Positions 5,992-12,650 of a DNA stretch of 16,709 nt are shown here, piece by piece (positions within the stretch are counted from its first letter, which is position 1; every line of letters begins with the position of its first letter). This DNA is from a bacterium (lineage in GTDB: Bacteria > Patescibacteriota > Patescibacteriia > Patescibacteriales > GWE2-39-37). A program made the position numbers and the translations under genes. The stretch is from positions 1-16,709 of the forward strand of contig JAJYMT010000026.1 in NCBI GenBank assembly GCA_021786695.1. Reading direction: 5' to 3'. The notes below the pieces were generated by a model. The model searched no databases. It worked only from the letters and a program-made list of their open reading frames with translations, and had not been told where the DNA came from.

Positions 5992-6981
5992 CTATTTAAT
6001 GCCTAATATTAAATGCTTTCCTTGATATTTATATTTATCACGTAAATCAATCGCTCCTTTAAAGTAACTTCGCTCTTTTCTTGCTTCTTTCACTTCGGCA
6101 TAAATGGCGCTTAAATTTTCCCGCGCCAAGATCTCGGCATTCGGGTATTCATGGTCTTTGGCCGAATACAGCGCCGCGAGCGACAAATTTTTCGCGGTCA
6201 GGAGCAGGTCTTTCTTGTCCTGTTTTTCCCGCCGGCGCGCCAGAATAATCAACGCCCGCGCCGCTTCGATCCGCGCGCGGATCGCGTCATAAAAAACGCC
6301 CAACTTATCCAATTGATCGGCCAGAGCTGAAAAGTCAGCCAGCAGAGCGCTTGGTTTTAAAACTTTTAAAGACCTGTCCCCCGCTACGTTGCCTTTGCTG
6401 TGGCTTAGGCCGAATCTTGCCTTCGCCTCGATTACCGGCTCGCCGATTTCGCGCGCCATGGTCAGGGCGATCTTGTTTTCACTCATCGCCTCGGCCAATC
6501 TGCCGTGAACATTGTGCCAGGAACCCAAATCGTGATGCGCCCTGGCAACCACGGCCTGATTTTGAAAAAAATCGGCGTGGTCAATAATGTATTTTGTGAT
6601 GCTTAAAAAATCCGGTTCATTTCTCAGGTGAAAATACACATGCGCCAGCTCGTTGAATATCTGCTCGGAAATTCCGGCCTGACCCAAAATTTTTAACAGT
6701 TTTTCAATCTTTATATCTTTTATGAGCGCCTGTTGATTCGTCCGGCCGCTAAGCCAGAATTGAAAACTTCTCTCGATCAACAAGAGATATTCTCCTCCCT
6801 CCCCGCGCCTCACCACCAAACTGCGCAACAAACGGGTATCGCTTAACAGTTCCACAACCGCCTGCGGTTTGTTTTTCAGCAAAGCGTTTTTTAAATCAGC
6901 GGCAAGTTTTTTCGTCTGCTGTGGATCATAAATTGTCCAAATCAGCTCCCGCCCGCTTCTTTTTTTGACTTTTGTCGCCAT
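5992..6981 (-). CDS. Alpha-helical repeat (TPR-like) protein, function unknown
   Basis: A cytoplasmic protein of 329 residues. From about residue 100 it is a run of amphipathic helix pairs with TPR-like spacing and small residues at packing positions: ARAHHDLGSWHNVHGRLAEA (145-164), then MAREIGEPVIEAKARFGLSH, then LADQLDKLGVFYDAIRARIEAARALIILAR, then LSLAALYSAKDHEYPNAEILAREN. The first 100 residues are basic and helical (MATKVKKRSGRELIW). Such folds normally hold protein partners; there is no catalytic motif. No Shine-Dalgarno precedes the ATG. It is separated from rfbB upstream by a terminator and from the AAA+ operon downstream by that operon's promoter, so it is probably a single-gene unit. 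Confidence 0.75.
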   Translation of the reverse strand: MATKVKKRSGRELIWTIYDPQQTKKLAADLKNALLKNKPQAVVELLSDTRLLRSLVVRRGEGGEYLLLIERSFQFWLSGRTNQQALIKDIKIEKLLKILGQAGISEQIFNELAHVYFHLRNEPDFLSITKYIIDHADFFQNQAVVARAHHDLGSWHNVHGRLAEAMSENKIALTMAREIGEPVIEAKARFGLSHSKGNVAGDRSLKVLKPSALLADFSALADQLDKLGVFYDAIRARIEAARALIILARRREKQDKKDLLLTAKNLSLAALYSAKDHEYPNAEILARENLSAIYAEVKEARKERSYFKGAIDLRDKYKYQGKHLILGIK

Positions 6982-7015
6982 ATTATCAGTTTAGCAAAAC
7001 CGGACGCTTGTTGCC

Positions 7016-7049
7016 AGCAAAAAACCGGCCCTACAACCGGTTTTTGCTG
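7016..7049 (-). terminator. Terminator after rfbB
   Basis: Minus strand AGCAAAAACCGG (7049-7038) pairs with CCGGTTTTTTGCT (7028-7016), with the T run inside the arm. It starts 2 nt past the rfbB stop. The arms are nearly symmetrical, so it could work in both directions, but no plus-strand gene leads into it. Confidence 0.8.
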
Positions 7050-7050
7050 A

Positions 7051-8082
7051 TTATTTTTTATATTGTTCGGAATAGTACTGCTCGTATTTATCGTGCTGTT
7101 TCACTTTTTTCCACCACCAGCCGTTATCACGGAACCAGTTGATGGTTTTTTTCAGGCCGTCCAGCAAATTATGCTGATGGGTCCAACCGAGCTCGCTGCG
7201 CAGCTTGCTTGAATCCACGCCATAACGGAAATCATGGCCCGGCCGGTCTTTGACGAACTCAATCACCGACGGGTGCTTGCCCAAAAGATAGGCCATCAAA
7301 CTTGATATTTCTATATTGGACAGTTCGTTGGTATTGGTGCTGATGTTGTAAATCTCGCCGACCTTGCCGCGATGCAATACCAGATCAAGCGCCCGGCAGT
7401 TGTCTTCCACGTGGATCCAGTCGCGGCGGTTCAGGCCGTAACCGTAGAGCGGCACCTTCCGGTCTTCCAACAGATTGGTGATGAATAACGGGAAAAATTT
7501 TTCCGGATGCTGATAGGGTCCGAAATTATTGGTGGTGCGGGTGATGATTACCGGCAGTTTGAAGGTCTCATAATAAGATTTTACCAGCAGGTCGGCCGAG
7601 GCCTTGGAGGCGGAGTAAGGCGAGTTCGGTTCCAGTTTGTCGGTCTCTTTGAAATAGCCGTCCTCGATACTGCCGTACACCTCGTCGGTGCTGATGTGGA
7701 CGAACCTTTTCAGGTTATGTTTTCTTGCCGATTCCAGCAGGGTTTGGGTGCCGATGATGTTGGTTGAGAGAAACTCCTGCGGGCTGCTGATTGAACGGTC
7801 GACATGCGACTCGGCCGCAAAGTGGACGACCGCGTCGACTTTCGGCATAAGCAAATCGAGCAAGTTGGCATCGCGGATGTCGCCGCGCACAAACAGGTAT
7901 CGCTTGCTGCCGGTCGCCTGCTTCTGTCCGTAGGATTCTTCGATGTCCAGCAAATTATCCAGATTTCCGGCGTAGGTTAAAACGTCCAGATTGATTATCT
8001 GATAATCAGGATAGGTTTTGAGGATGTGGCGTATAAAATTGGAGCCGATGAACCCCGCGCCACCTGTTACTAATATTTTCAT
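7051..8082 (-). CDS. rfbB: dTDP-glucose 4,6-dehydratase
   Basis: Second step of dTDP-rhamnose synthesis, giving dTDP-4-keto-6-deoxyglucose with bound NAD+. The 343 residues match the family. Motifs: TGGAGFIGSNF (6-16, G7/G10/G13), AAESHVDRSI (89-98), STDEVYG (131-137, catalytic Thr132-Asp133-Glu134), SPYSASKASAD (154-164, Y156 and K160), TRTTNNFGPYQHPEKF (181-196), and GRDW-type NRRDWIHVEDNCRA. It stands apart from rfbD-rfbA by 5 kb but belongs to the same pathway. A palindromic element sits right before the start and may have displaced the original 5' region. The ATG at 8082 begins MKILVTGG, the conserved N-terminus; AAGGG 3 nt upstream is a weak ribosome site. Confidence 0.97.
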   Translation of the reverse strand: MKILVTGGAGFIGSNFIRHILKTYPDYQIINLDVLTYAGNLDNLLDIEESYGQKQATGSKRYLFVRGDIRDANLLDLLMPKVDAVVHFAAESHVDRSISSPQEFLSTNIIGTQTLLESARKHNLKRFVHISTDEVYGSIEDGYFKETDKLEPNSPYSASKASADLLVKSYYETFKLPVIITRTTNNFGPYQHPEKFFPLFITNLLEDRKVPLYGYGLNRRDWIHVEDNCRALDLVLHRGKVGEIYNISTNTNELSNIEISSLMAYLLGKHPSVIEFVKDRPGHDFRYGVDSSKLRSELGWTHQHNLLDGLKKTINWFRDNGWWWKKVKQHDKYEQYYSEQYKK

Positions 8083-8143
8083 AACCCTTAATAAAGGATC
8101 GTCCTCCGAAGCTTTAGCGCAGGAGGATAGCCAGTATTTTCAT
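8074..8143. repeat. Small palindromic element between 9-bp direct repeats, before rfbB
   Basis: TATTTTCAT occurs at 8074-8082 (covering the rfbB ATG on the minus strand) and again at 8135-8143. Between them is a 52-nt segment with the inverted repeat TCCTCC (8102-8107) / GGAGGA (8122-8127) around GAAGCTTTAGCGCA, which contains GCT/AGC as an inner stem. I recall palindromes with a GAAGCTTTAGCG heart as frequent in genomes of this type of bacterium, but cannot check it here. The layout looks like insertion of a miniature mobile or REP-like palindrome with target duplication. The upstream copy reads ATGAAAATACTG then a stop after nine codons, a relic start. Confidence 0.6.
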
Positions 8144-8157
8144 ATAAACTTAAATCA

Positions 8158-8185
8158 AACAAAGAGGCCTAAACGCCTCCTTGTT
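8158..8185 (-). terminator. Terminator of the 11073-8216 operon
   Basis: Minus strand AACAAGGAGGC (8185-8175) pairs with GCCTCTTTGTT (8168-8158) around GTTTAG, 11 pairs with one G-T. It lies about 30 nt after the HIT stop codon and before rfbB. Confidence 0.78.
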
Positions 8186-8215
8186 TCAGCTCTATAAATT
8201 AACAATTATGTTTAT

Positions 8216-8620
8216 TTATGTCAAGGATAATATCTTTTCTGCGGTCGCCGTCATCTCGCCATCGCCGTATTTCTTGGTCGGCCAGAAAGCCGCCAGACCG
8301 TCGGTATAATACCGCGGGATCAGATGGACATGGAAATGGGCGACGTCAACGCCGGTGACGGCCAAAGCGACGTAATTGGCCTCCATCGATACCTTTATCT
8401 GCTTCATCAGCTTGTTTACGATCTTGAAGATGTAGGCCAAGACCTCGTCCGGCGTGTCGGTCATCATGTCAAAATGCTCCTTGGGGATCACCAGGGTGTG
8501 CCCGAAATTCACCGGATTGATGTCCAGAAAAGCCAGCACCCGGTCGTCTTCATAAATTTTCATCGCCGGCATCTCGCCTTTGACGATTTTGCAAAAGATG
8601 CAGTTTTCTCTGTCCGTCAT
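8216..8620 (-). CDS. HIT-family (histidine triad, HINT-like) nucleotide-binding hydrolase
   Basis: A 134-residue protein of the HINT branch, which cleaves AMP-lysine-type phosphoramidates or related nucleotide conjugates. It shows CIFCKIVKGEMPA (7-19, with the Zn-type C7/C10 pair), FLDINPVNFGHTLVIPKEHF (31-50) and the histidine triad HFHVHLIPRY (95-104, H95, H97, H99; the middle of the catalytic set). Family length is normal. It is the last gene of the operon, 15 nt behind the flavin split-barrel gene, with no visible Shine-Dalgarno, and is followed by a terminator. Cytoplasmic housekeeping enzyme; no obvious link to glycan synthesis. Confidence 0.95.
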   Translation of the reverse strand: MTDRENCIFCKIVKGEMPAMKIYEDDRVLAFLDINPVNFGHTLVIPKEHFDMMTDTPDEVLAYIFKIVNKLMKQIKVSMEANYVALAVTGVDVAHFHVHLIPRYYTDGLAAFWPTKKYGDGEMTATAEKILSLT

Positions 8621-8635
8621 AATATTATATGTTTA

Positions 8636-9010
8636 TTAGCTCTTTAACATCTTGATCTTCGCGGGCTTGATTACGATCGCTCCCTTGACGTCGCAGCCCT
8701 CGTTATCCGGCAGATTTTTGACGAAGCGCAACCACTTGCCATCCTTGTGATACCGCGCCCTGCCCTTCAATTCGAAACCGACGCAGGATTTTTCCCATTC
8801 CTTGTTCCAGACCGCCAATGCGACATTGTCGTTCGATTCCAAATTTTTCAGGGTTTCATGGATATGAGTATCGGTGATGACCAGGCAGCCGCCCACAACT
8901 TTGATGCAAGCGACCGCGATCGCGTGCGGCCTTCCTGATTTGTCGACCGTCGCCAGGCCCGCAGCGTTCGCCTCGATCAATTTTTTTATGCCCGGAGTGA
9001 TGACCGCCAT
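8636..9010 (-). CDS. Pyridoxamine 5'-phosphate oxidase-like FMN/F420 split-barrel protein
   Basis: A 124-residue protein of the flavin-binding split-barrel superfamily. It begins with the usual helix ITPGIKKLIEAN, then strand LATVDKSGRPHAIAVACIKV (19-38; the T-x-D-x-x-G-x-P-H pattern is the family signature), GGCLVITDTHIHETLKNLESNDNVALAVWN (40-69; the K/L-N-L strand-helix that contacts the cofactor) and FELKGRARYHKDGKW (79-93). True PdxH is longer (about 200 residues), so vitamin B6 synthesis is not implied; cofactor and substrate are unknown. It sits 9 nt after the RmlC-like gene and 15 nt before the HIT gene, in the same operon. Confidence 0.85.
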   Translation of the reverse strand: MAVITPGIKKLIEANAAGLATVDKSGRPHAIAVACIKVVGGCLVITDTHIHETLKNLESNDNVALAVWNKEWEKSCVGFELKGRARYHKDGKWLRFVKNLPDNEGCDVKGAIVIKPAKIKMLKS

Positions 9011-9019
9011 ATATTAATA

Positions 9020-9661
9020 TTACTCGATCTTAAAGGGCGAATCCGGGTCTTGCTCCCAGCGAATCTCGTCCACTTCTTCTTTTTTTCCTTCGCCGCGCCA
9101 GAGCTTGTCGGGCAGGTTGATGCTGTAGGCCGGAACCGCACCGATGCACTTGTAGCCGTGGACCACGCCCGGCGGCACAATACAGAGCGACGGATTGGTT
9201 TCGCCGACTATCGTTTTGATGTAATTACCCTTGGTGGCGCTCGTCTCGCGATTGTCCCAAAGATAAAGCTCGAACTCGCCCGGACCGGCAAAGATAAAAC
9301 AATCCGCCTGGTACTTGTGTTCGTGCGGGCCGCGCGCGACGCCGGGGTTGGTCACACTGACATAACTCATCACCGGCCGATACTCGGTCTCGTCGTCGCG
9401 ATATATCTCCGCCAGCCAGCCGCGCTCGTCCTGATATTGATTAAGTTTTTTGATTATCACTCCGTTTATCTCCGGCATTTTATTGTTTTTAATAATTAGG
9501 ATAATCATACTAATTATCAGCCAAAAAATCAAGACCAGATTTATATTAAGATAAGCCAAAACCGCGCCCGGCCACAGGTACTCCAAGGCGCCGAGCAACA
9601 GCAGGGCGCCGGTCAGGGCGTAAAAGATCTCCTCCAGGTACGGTTTTAGTTTCGCAGCCAT
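9020..9661 (-). CDS. Membrane-anchored dTDP-4-dehydrorhamnose 3,5-epimerase-like cupin
   Basis: 213 residues in two parts. Residues 1-60 hold two hydrophobic helices (about 12-29 and 40-58) joined by EYLWPGAVLAYLNIN. Residues 62-213 are an RmlC-type cupin: NGVIIKKLNQYQDERGWLAE (66-85), TNPGVARGPHEHKYQADCF (104-122, with H113 and H115 in the place of the catalytic His region), FELYLWDNRE (130-139), IVPPGVVHGY (161-170) and SINLPDKLWRGEGK (180-193). RmlC is normally soluble; here it would face the cytoplasm, tethered to the membrane. The ATG at 9661 overlaps the end of the upstream gene by 16 nt. An internal ATG at 9478 would give a soluble RmlC but has no ribosome site. It probably supplies the epimerase step of the rhamnose pathway, the only such gene here. 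Confidence 0.82.
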   Translation of the reverse strand: MAAKLKPYLEEIFYALTGALLLLGALEYLWPGAVLAYLNINLVLIFWLIISMIILIIKNNKMPEINGVIIKKLNQYQDERGWLAEIYRDDETEYRPVMSYVSVTNPGVARGPHEHKYQADCFIFAGPGEFELYLWDNRETSATKGNYIKTIVGETNPSLCIVPPGVVHGYKCIGAVPAYSINLPDKLWRGEGKKEEVDEIRWEQDPDSPFKIE

Positions 9662-11073
9662 ATTTTTTTGAACTTTTCCCACAGAGTCGTTCCCGTGAGG
9701 TCCACTTTGATCTCTGAAATTTCAACGAAATCGTCGACTTTATCCTCGGCATTAAGTTGCGGAACGGAAATCAAAAAATTGTATTTATAAAATTCACGGT
9801 AGGCATCCTTGAGATTGAAATCAGCGCTCGCGACCCGCCATCCTTGATGATCGGTCGGCGGCTCGTAGTCGGCAATCACGAAATCGATGCCCCATTTGTC
9901 CGGATCCAGCCGGCCCGCAATTTTCGGCCGGTTCGGATTAAAAAGTCCGGATGATAAAAATGAAAAAACGCCGTCGCCGGACAGGATCAGGTCGGGACGC
10001 TCGAGCCGCAACCGGCTGATTTTCTCCGTCGGCTCAATCGTAAACTGGCGGTAGGTCTGGTCGAGATCCAGTGTCCGGCCGCCGACCCCGATCTTTTGCA
10101 GCGCCGCCGGATTGATCGTCTGCGCCGAAACCGCCGCGCTGTCGGTAAATAATTCGACCGGGGCATCGAAGTCGGCGAGCCACAGCCGATTGACGAACGA
10201 CAGCCGATGTCCGTCGGCGGCAATTTTCTTTGTCACAATATCATCGTTTGCAACTATCTCAATCTTATAAACGCCTTCGGGCAGATTATTTCTGTTCAAA
10301 GACAGGAAGCGCGGCTTGCTTTTTTGGCCCGAGCCGGTTTTTATGCCATCATCCGGCAAACCCGTTTCGGAGAGCAATTTCGAGCCGCCGTACAGTTTGA
10401 TGTCGACCGGATCGGCGTCTTTATTTTCGTTCAGATCGATGAATTCAAATTTAAGGTTAATGCTTCCTTTATCCGGATAAGTGTAAAATTGATACGGCCC
10501 GCGCAAGGCGACCGACGGGTCCGGACCGCTCGTAGCCGACATATAGTCCGCCGGTTTTACGGGTATGTCCAGATTATAATTATAGCTGCCGACCGCCGAG
10601 TCGGGAGTATGCTTCAAAAAATCAGCGAGCGAATCAAATTTTTTCTGCCGCTGGTATAATGCCAGCGGACCGACTCTCGTAGTTGTCCAATTTTTTTCGA
10701 GCCGATCAAGCGTCAGATTTTCCAAAGGCCGCGTCTCATAGCGCCAGACCGTCTTGTCCGCCAGTACCCCCGCTTCGATCAAAGGCAGGTTGCGCGGATT
10801 CCTGAATTTGACGGTCAGGCGGGCACGATCAAAGGTCCTGGCGGTGCGGAGCGCGAAATAGACCGGATTGCCGATTATTTTCTGCTCGCCTTCGGCCGGT
10901 AATACCACCCGGTCCGGCGGCGTCAATTTGTTGATGAAATAATTTTCACGGCTGAAATCGTATACATAGCTGATCTGCCCGCCCGGCACCACCGCCTGCC
11001 AAAACAGCCAACCGATAAAAATAACCAGTATCAGCCATAAAATCATCCTAAATTGTTTGACTGTTATCCACAT
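9646..11073 (-). CDS. Membrane-anchored extracytoplasmic protein of unknown function
   Basis: 475 residues. The N-terminus has a signal-anchor: basic MWITVKQFR, then a hydrophobic helix (about 10-28, MILWLILVIFIGWLFWQAV), with no clear cleavage site, so the remaining 440 residues lie outside. These look beta-rich with several Ig-like or jelly-roll-like strands (RARLTVKFRNPRNLPLIEAGVL at 83-104, SINLKFEFIDLNENKDADPVDIKLYGG at 204-230, GVYKIEIVANDDIVTKKI), and an Asp/Asn-rich stretch LNENKDAD that could bind calcium. No enzyme motif recognised. It heads the operon with the epimerase, flavin and HIT genes and is divergent from superoxide dismutase. Being first in an operon with a membrane-bound RmlC suggests a role at the cell surface in glycan export or attachment; this is inference. 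Confidence 0.8.
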   Translation of the reverse strand: MWITVKQFRMILWLILVIFIGWLFWQAVVPGGQISYVYDFSRENYFINKLTPPDRVVLPAEGEQKIIGNPVYFALRTARTFDRARLTVKFRNPRNLPLIEAGVLADKTVWRYETRPLENLTLDRLEKNWTTTRVGPLALYQRQKKFDSLADFLKHTPDSAVGSYNYNLDIPVKPADYMSATSGPDPSVALRGPYQFYTYPDKGSINLKFEFIDLNENKDADPVDIKLYGGSKLLSETGLPDDGIKTGSGQKSKPRFLSLNRNNLPEGVYKIEIVANDDIVTKKIAADGHRLSFVNRLWLADFDAPVELFTDSAAVSAQTINPAALQKIGVGGRTLDLDQTYRQFTIEPTEKISRLRLERPDLILSGDGVFSFLSSGLFNPNRPKIAGRLDPDKWGIDFVIADYEPPTDHQGWRVASADFNLKDAYREFYKYNFLISVPQLNAEDKVDDFVEISEIKVDLTGTTLWEKFKKIWLRN

Positions 11074-11079
11074 AAAATC

Positions 11080-11108
11080 ATTATATCAAGAGTTGAAACT
11101 ATATTAAA
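11080..11108 (-). promoter_or_regulatory. Leaderless promoter of the 11073-8216 operon
   Basis: Minus strand TATAAT (11085-11080) ends 6 nt before the ATG (11073), so transcription would start at or next to the A of ATG. A weak -35, TTTAAT, lies 17 nt upstream (11108-11103). No Shine-Dalgarno can fit. It overlaps the divergent sodB promoter region, so the two promoters may compete. Confidence 0.6.
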
Positions 11109-11121
11109 CCGGTGCTATACT
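11093..11121 (+). promoter_or_regulatory. Sigma70-type promoter of the superoxide dismutase gene
   Basis: TTGAAA (11093-11098), a 17-nt spacer and TATACT (11116-11121) match the consensus closely. Predicted start near 11128 gives a 25-nt leader without an obvious Shine-Dalgarno. It overlaps the promoter of the opposite operon. Confidence 0.75.
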
Positions 11122-11152
11122 TGCCATAGTAATTCACTAAACATACAAATTT

Positions 11153-11734
11153 ATGGAATACCAAGTAAAAAATTACGACCAGCTTCTGGGGCTGCCGGGT
11201 TTTTCCGACCGGCTCCTTGCCAACCACTTCACCCTTTACCAGGGGTACGTAACCAATACCAACAAGGTCAGCGCCGCGCTTTTCGCGCTGGCGGCGGAAG
11301 AAAAGACCGGCACGCCGGAATACGCCGAACTGAAACGGCGGGGCGGCTGGGAATGGAACGGCATGCGCCTGCACGAATTATATTTTGAAAATCTGACAAA
11401 GACGGCCGCTCCTCTGCCGCCGGATTCGGATTTATACCGGAAAATCGCCGCCTATTTCGGCTCGTTTGAAGCGTGGCAAAAAATGTTCAAGGCGACCGGC
11501 GCGATGCGCGGCATCGGCTGGGTGGTACTGTATTATGATAAGGCCGCCGGGAACTTCTTCAACGCCTGGATCAACGAGCACGACGCCGGACATTTCACCG
11601 GCGCCACGCCGCTTCTGGTGATGGACGTGTTCGAACATGCCTATATGGTCGATTACGATTTGAAAAAGGCCGATTATCTGGAGGCATTCCTTAAAGCGAT
11701 CGATTGGCATAAAGTGGAAGAGCGATTCAAATAA
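11153..11734 (+). CDS. Iron/manganese-family superoxide dismutase, divergent
   Basis: Converts superoxide to oxygen and hydrogen peroxide, cytoplasmic. 193 residues, family length. Metal-ligand candidates are H25 (ANHFTLYQGY), H74 (RLHELYFENL), D158 and H162 (MDVFEHAYMVDY), with Y32 and W123 region (GIGWVVLYYD) in their usual places. H147 (DAGHFTG) takes the place of the Gln of classical Mn/Fe enzymes, as in archaeal forms. The first ligand region departs from the classical HH-x2-HH helix: counting back from Y32 the ligand position is N24 and His is one residue later. Metal preference is therefore unclear. The ATG is 25 nt after the predicted start; a small gene follows 16 nt downstream. Confidence 0.92.
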   Translation: MEYQVKNYDQLLGLPGFSDRLLANHFTLYQGYVTNTNKVSAALFALAAEEKTGTPEYAELKRRGGWEWNGMRLHELYFENLTKTAAPLPPDSDLYRKIAAYFGSFEAWQKMFKATGAMRGIGWVVLYYDKAAGNFFNAWINEHDAGHFTGATPLLVMDVFEHAYMVDYDLKKADYLEAFLKAIDWHKVEERFK

Positions 11735-11750
11735 AAACGAGGGGGGACGG

Positions 11751-11894
11751 ATGAAAGCGACCGAAAAAGAATCGGGGGAAGGAATCAGCTTGGCTGAATT
11801 CCTGGTCCGCACGCTGGCAGCCGTTTATGTGAATATGCCGAAAGAGGCGCTCGACTGGAAGATCGAGCGCATAAGAAACAAGGTCGGCCGCTAG
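11751..11894 (+). CDS. Small 47-residue protein downstream of superoxide dismutase
   Basis: An open frame of 47 codons with GAGGGGGG 4 nt before the ATG, 16 nt after the dismutase stop and directly followed by a terminator, so gene-like in every signal. The product starts MKATEKESGEGISLAEFLVR, then a moderately hydrophobic stretch (LAEFLVRTLAAVYVNM) and a basic end (ALDWKIERIRNKVGR). No family recognised. It may be a small regulatory or membrane-associated protein cotranscribed with the dismutase. The strong ribosome site contrasts with the dismutase, which has none. Confidence 0.65.
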   Translation: MKATEKESGEGISLAEFLVRTLAAVYVNMPKEALDWKIERIRNKVGR

Positions 11895-11906
11895 GACCGC
11901 ACCGCC

Positions 11907-11933
11907 GGGGAGCGACATCGCTCCCCGTCTTTT
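11907..11933 (+). terminator. Terminator of the superoxide dismutase unit
   Basis: GGGGAGCGA (11907-11915) pairs with TCGCTCCCC (11918-11926), a 9-bp perfect stem with a CA-centred tight loop, followed by GTCTTTT. Arms resemble those of the terminator at 3287-3319 (GGGGAGC..GCTCCCC). Confidence 0.9.
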
Positions 11934-11947
11934 AAACAAAGATAAAT

Positions 11948-11953
11948 TATAAT
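11948..11953 (+). promoter_or_regulatory. -10 box of a leaderless promoter for the kinase gene
   Basis: A perfect TATAAT ends 7 nt before the ATG at 11961. No good -35 is seen; the upstream spacer falls in the terminator. The spacing predicts that the transcript starts at the start codon, and no Shine-Dalgarno exists. Confidence 0.5.
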
Positions 11954-11960
11954 AAAAATT

Positions 11961-12650
11961 ATGAAGCGTTCAATCACCGTGATTTCCGTCGGCGGCTCGC
12001 TGATCGCGCCTGATAAAATCGATGTTAAATTTTTGCACAACTTTCGCCGGCTGATCATCAAGCACCTGAAACACGGGCACCGTTTCATCCTGATCTGCGG
12101 CGGCGGCGGCGCCGCGCGGACGTACCAGAACGCGGCCCGCAAGATCGGCAAACCGGCTAGCGCCGACCTGGACTGGCTCGGTATCCACGGTACGCGCATC
12201 AACGCCCATCTCCTGCGGACGATCTTCGGCGCCTACGCGCACAAGAAAATCATCAAGCCGGATGAACAAGCGGATTTCAAGGAGGCGATCCTGGTCGGCG
12301 GCGGCTGGAAGCCGGGCTGGTCGACCGATTACTGCGCGGTCAAGCTGGCCGAGCGTTACGGCGCCGCGCGCCTCCTGAACCTCTCAAACATCAGTTTTGT
12401 CTTTGACCGAGATCCCAGGGTATACAAGTCGGCCAAACCGCAACCAGAACTGACCTGGACGCAATTCAGAAAGATGATACCGAAAAAATGGTCGCCGGGA
12501 CTCTCTTCGCCTTTCGATCCGGTAGCCAGCCGCGAGGCGCAAAAAAATCGCCTGGAAGTGGCGATTATCAACGGCGAGGATTTTAAAAGTATCGATAACT
12601 ATCTCAAAAACAGGGCCTTTCACGGCACGGTGATCAAGCCCGCTCGATAA
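11961..12650 (+). CDS. Amino-acid kinase family protein, UMP kinase-like
   Basis: 229 residues, the size of archaeal-type UMP kinases. Fold markers: VISVGGSLIAP (8-17, phosphate-binding Lys/Ser loop; the usual K before the strand is weak), LICGGGGAARTYQNAA (44-59), LGIHGTRINAHLL (73-85, nucleobase-side helix of the PyrH group), ILVGGGWKPGWSTDYCAVKLAE (110-131) and LLNLSNISFVFDRDPRVY (138-155, equivalent of the NxxxVDGVYxxDP segment). Probable reaction: UMP plus ATP to UDP, pyrimidine supply; glutamate or carbamate kinases are less likely by length and motifs. Its last 17 nt overlap the end of the convergent glycosyltransferase gene. Confidence 0.78.
   Translation: MKRSITVISVGGSLIAPDKIDVKFLHNFRRLIIKHLKHGHRFILICGGGGAARTYQNAARKIGKPASADLDWLGIHGTRINAHLLRTIFGAYAHKKIIKPDEQADFKEAILVGGGWKPGWSTDYCAVKLAERYGAARLLNLSNISFVFDRDPRVYKSAKPQPELTWTQFRKMIPKKWSPGLSSPFDPVASREAQKNRLEVAIINGEDFKSIDNYLKNRAFHGTVIKPAR

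Noticed and set aside
8636..9010. Calling the flavin protein pdxH
   Set aside because: It is about 80 residues shorter than true PdxH and lacks its C-terminal segment; only the superfamily fold is supported.
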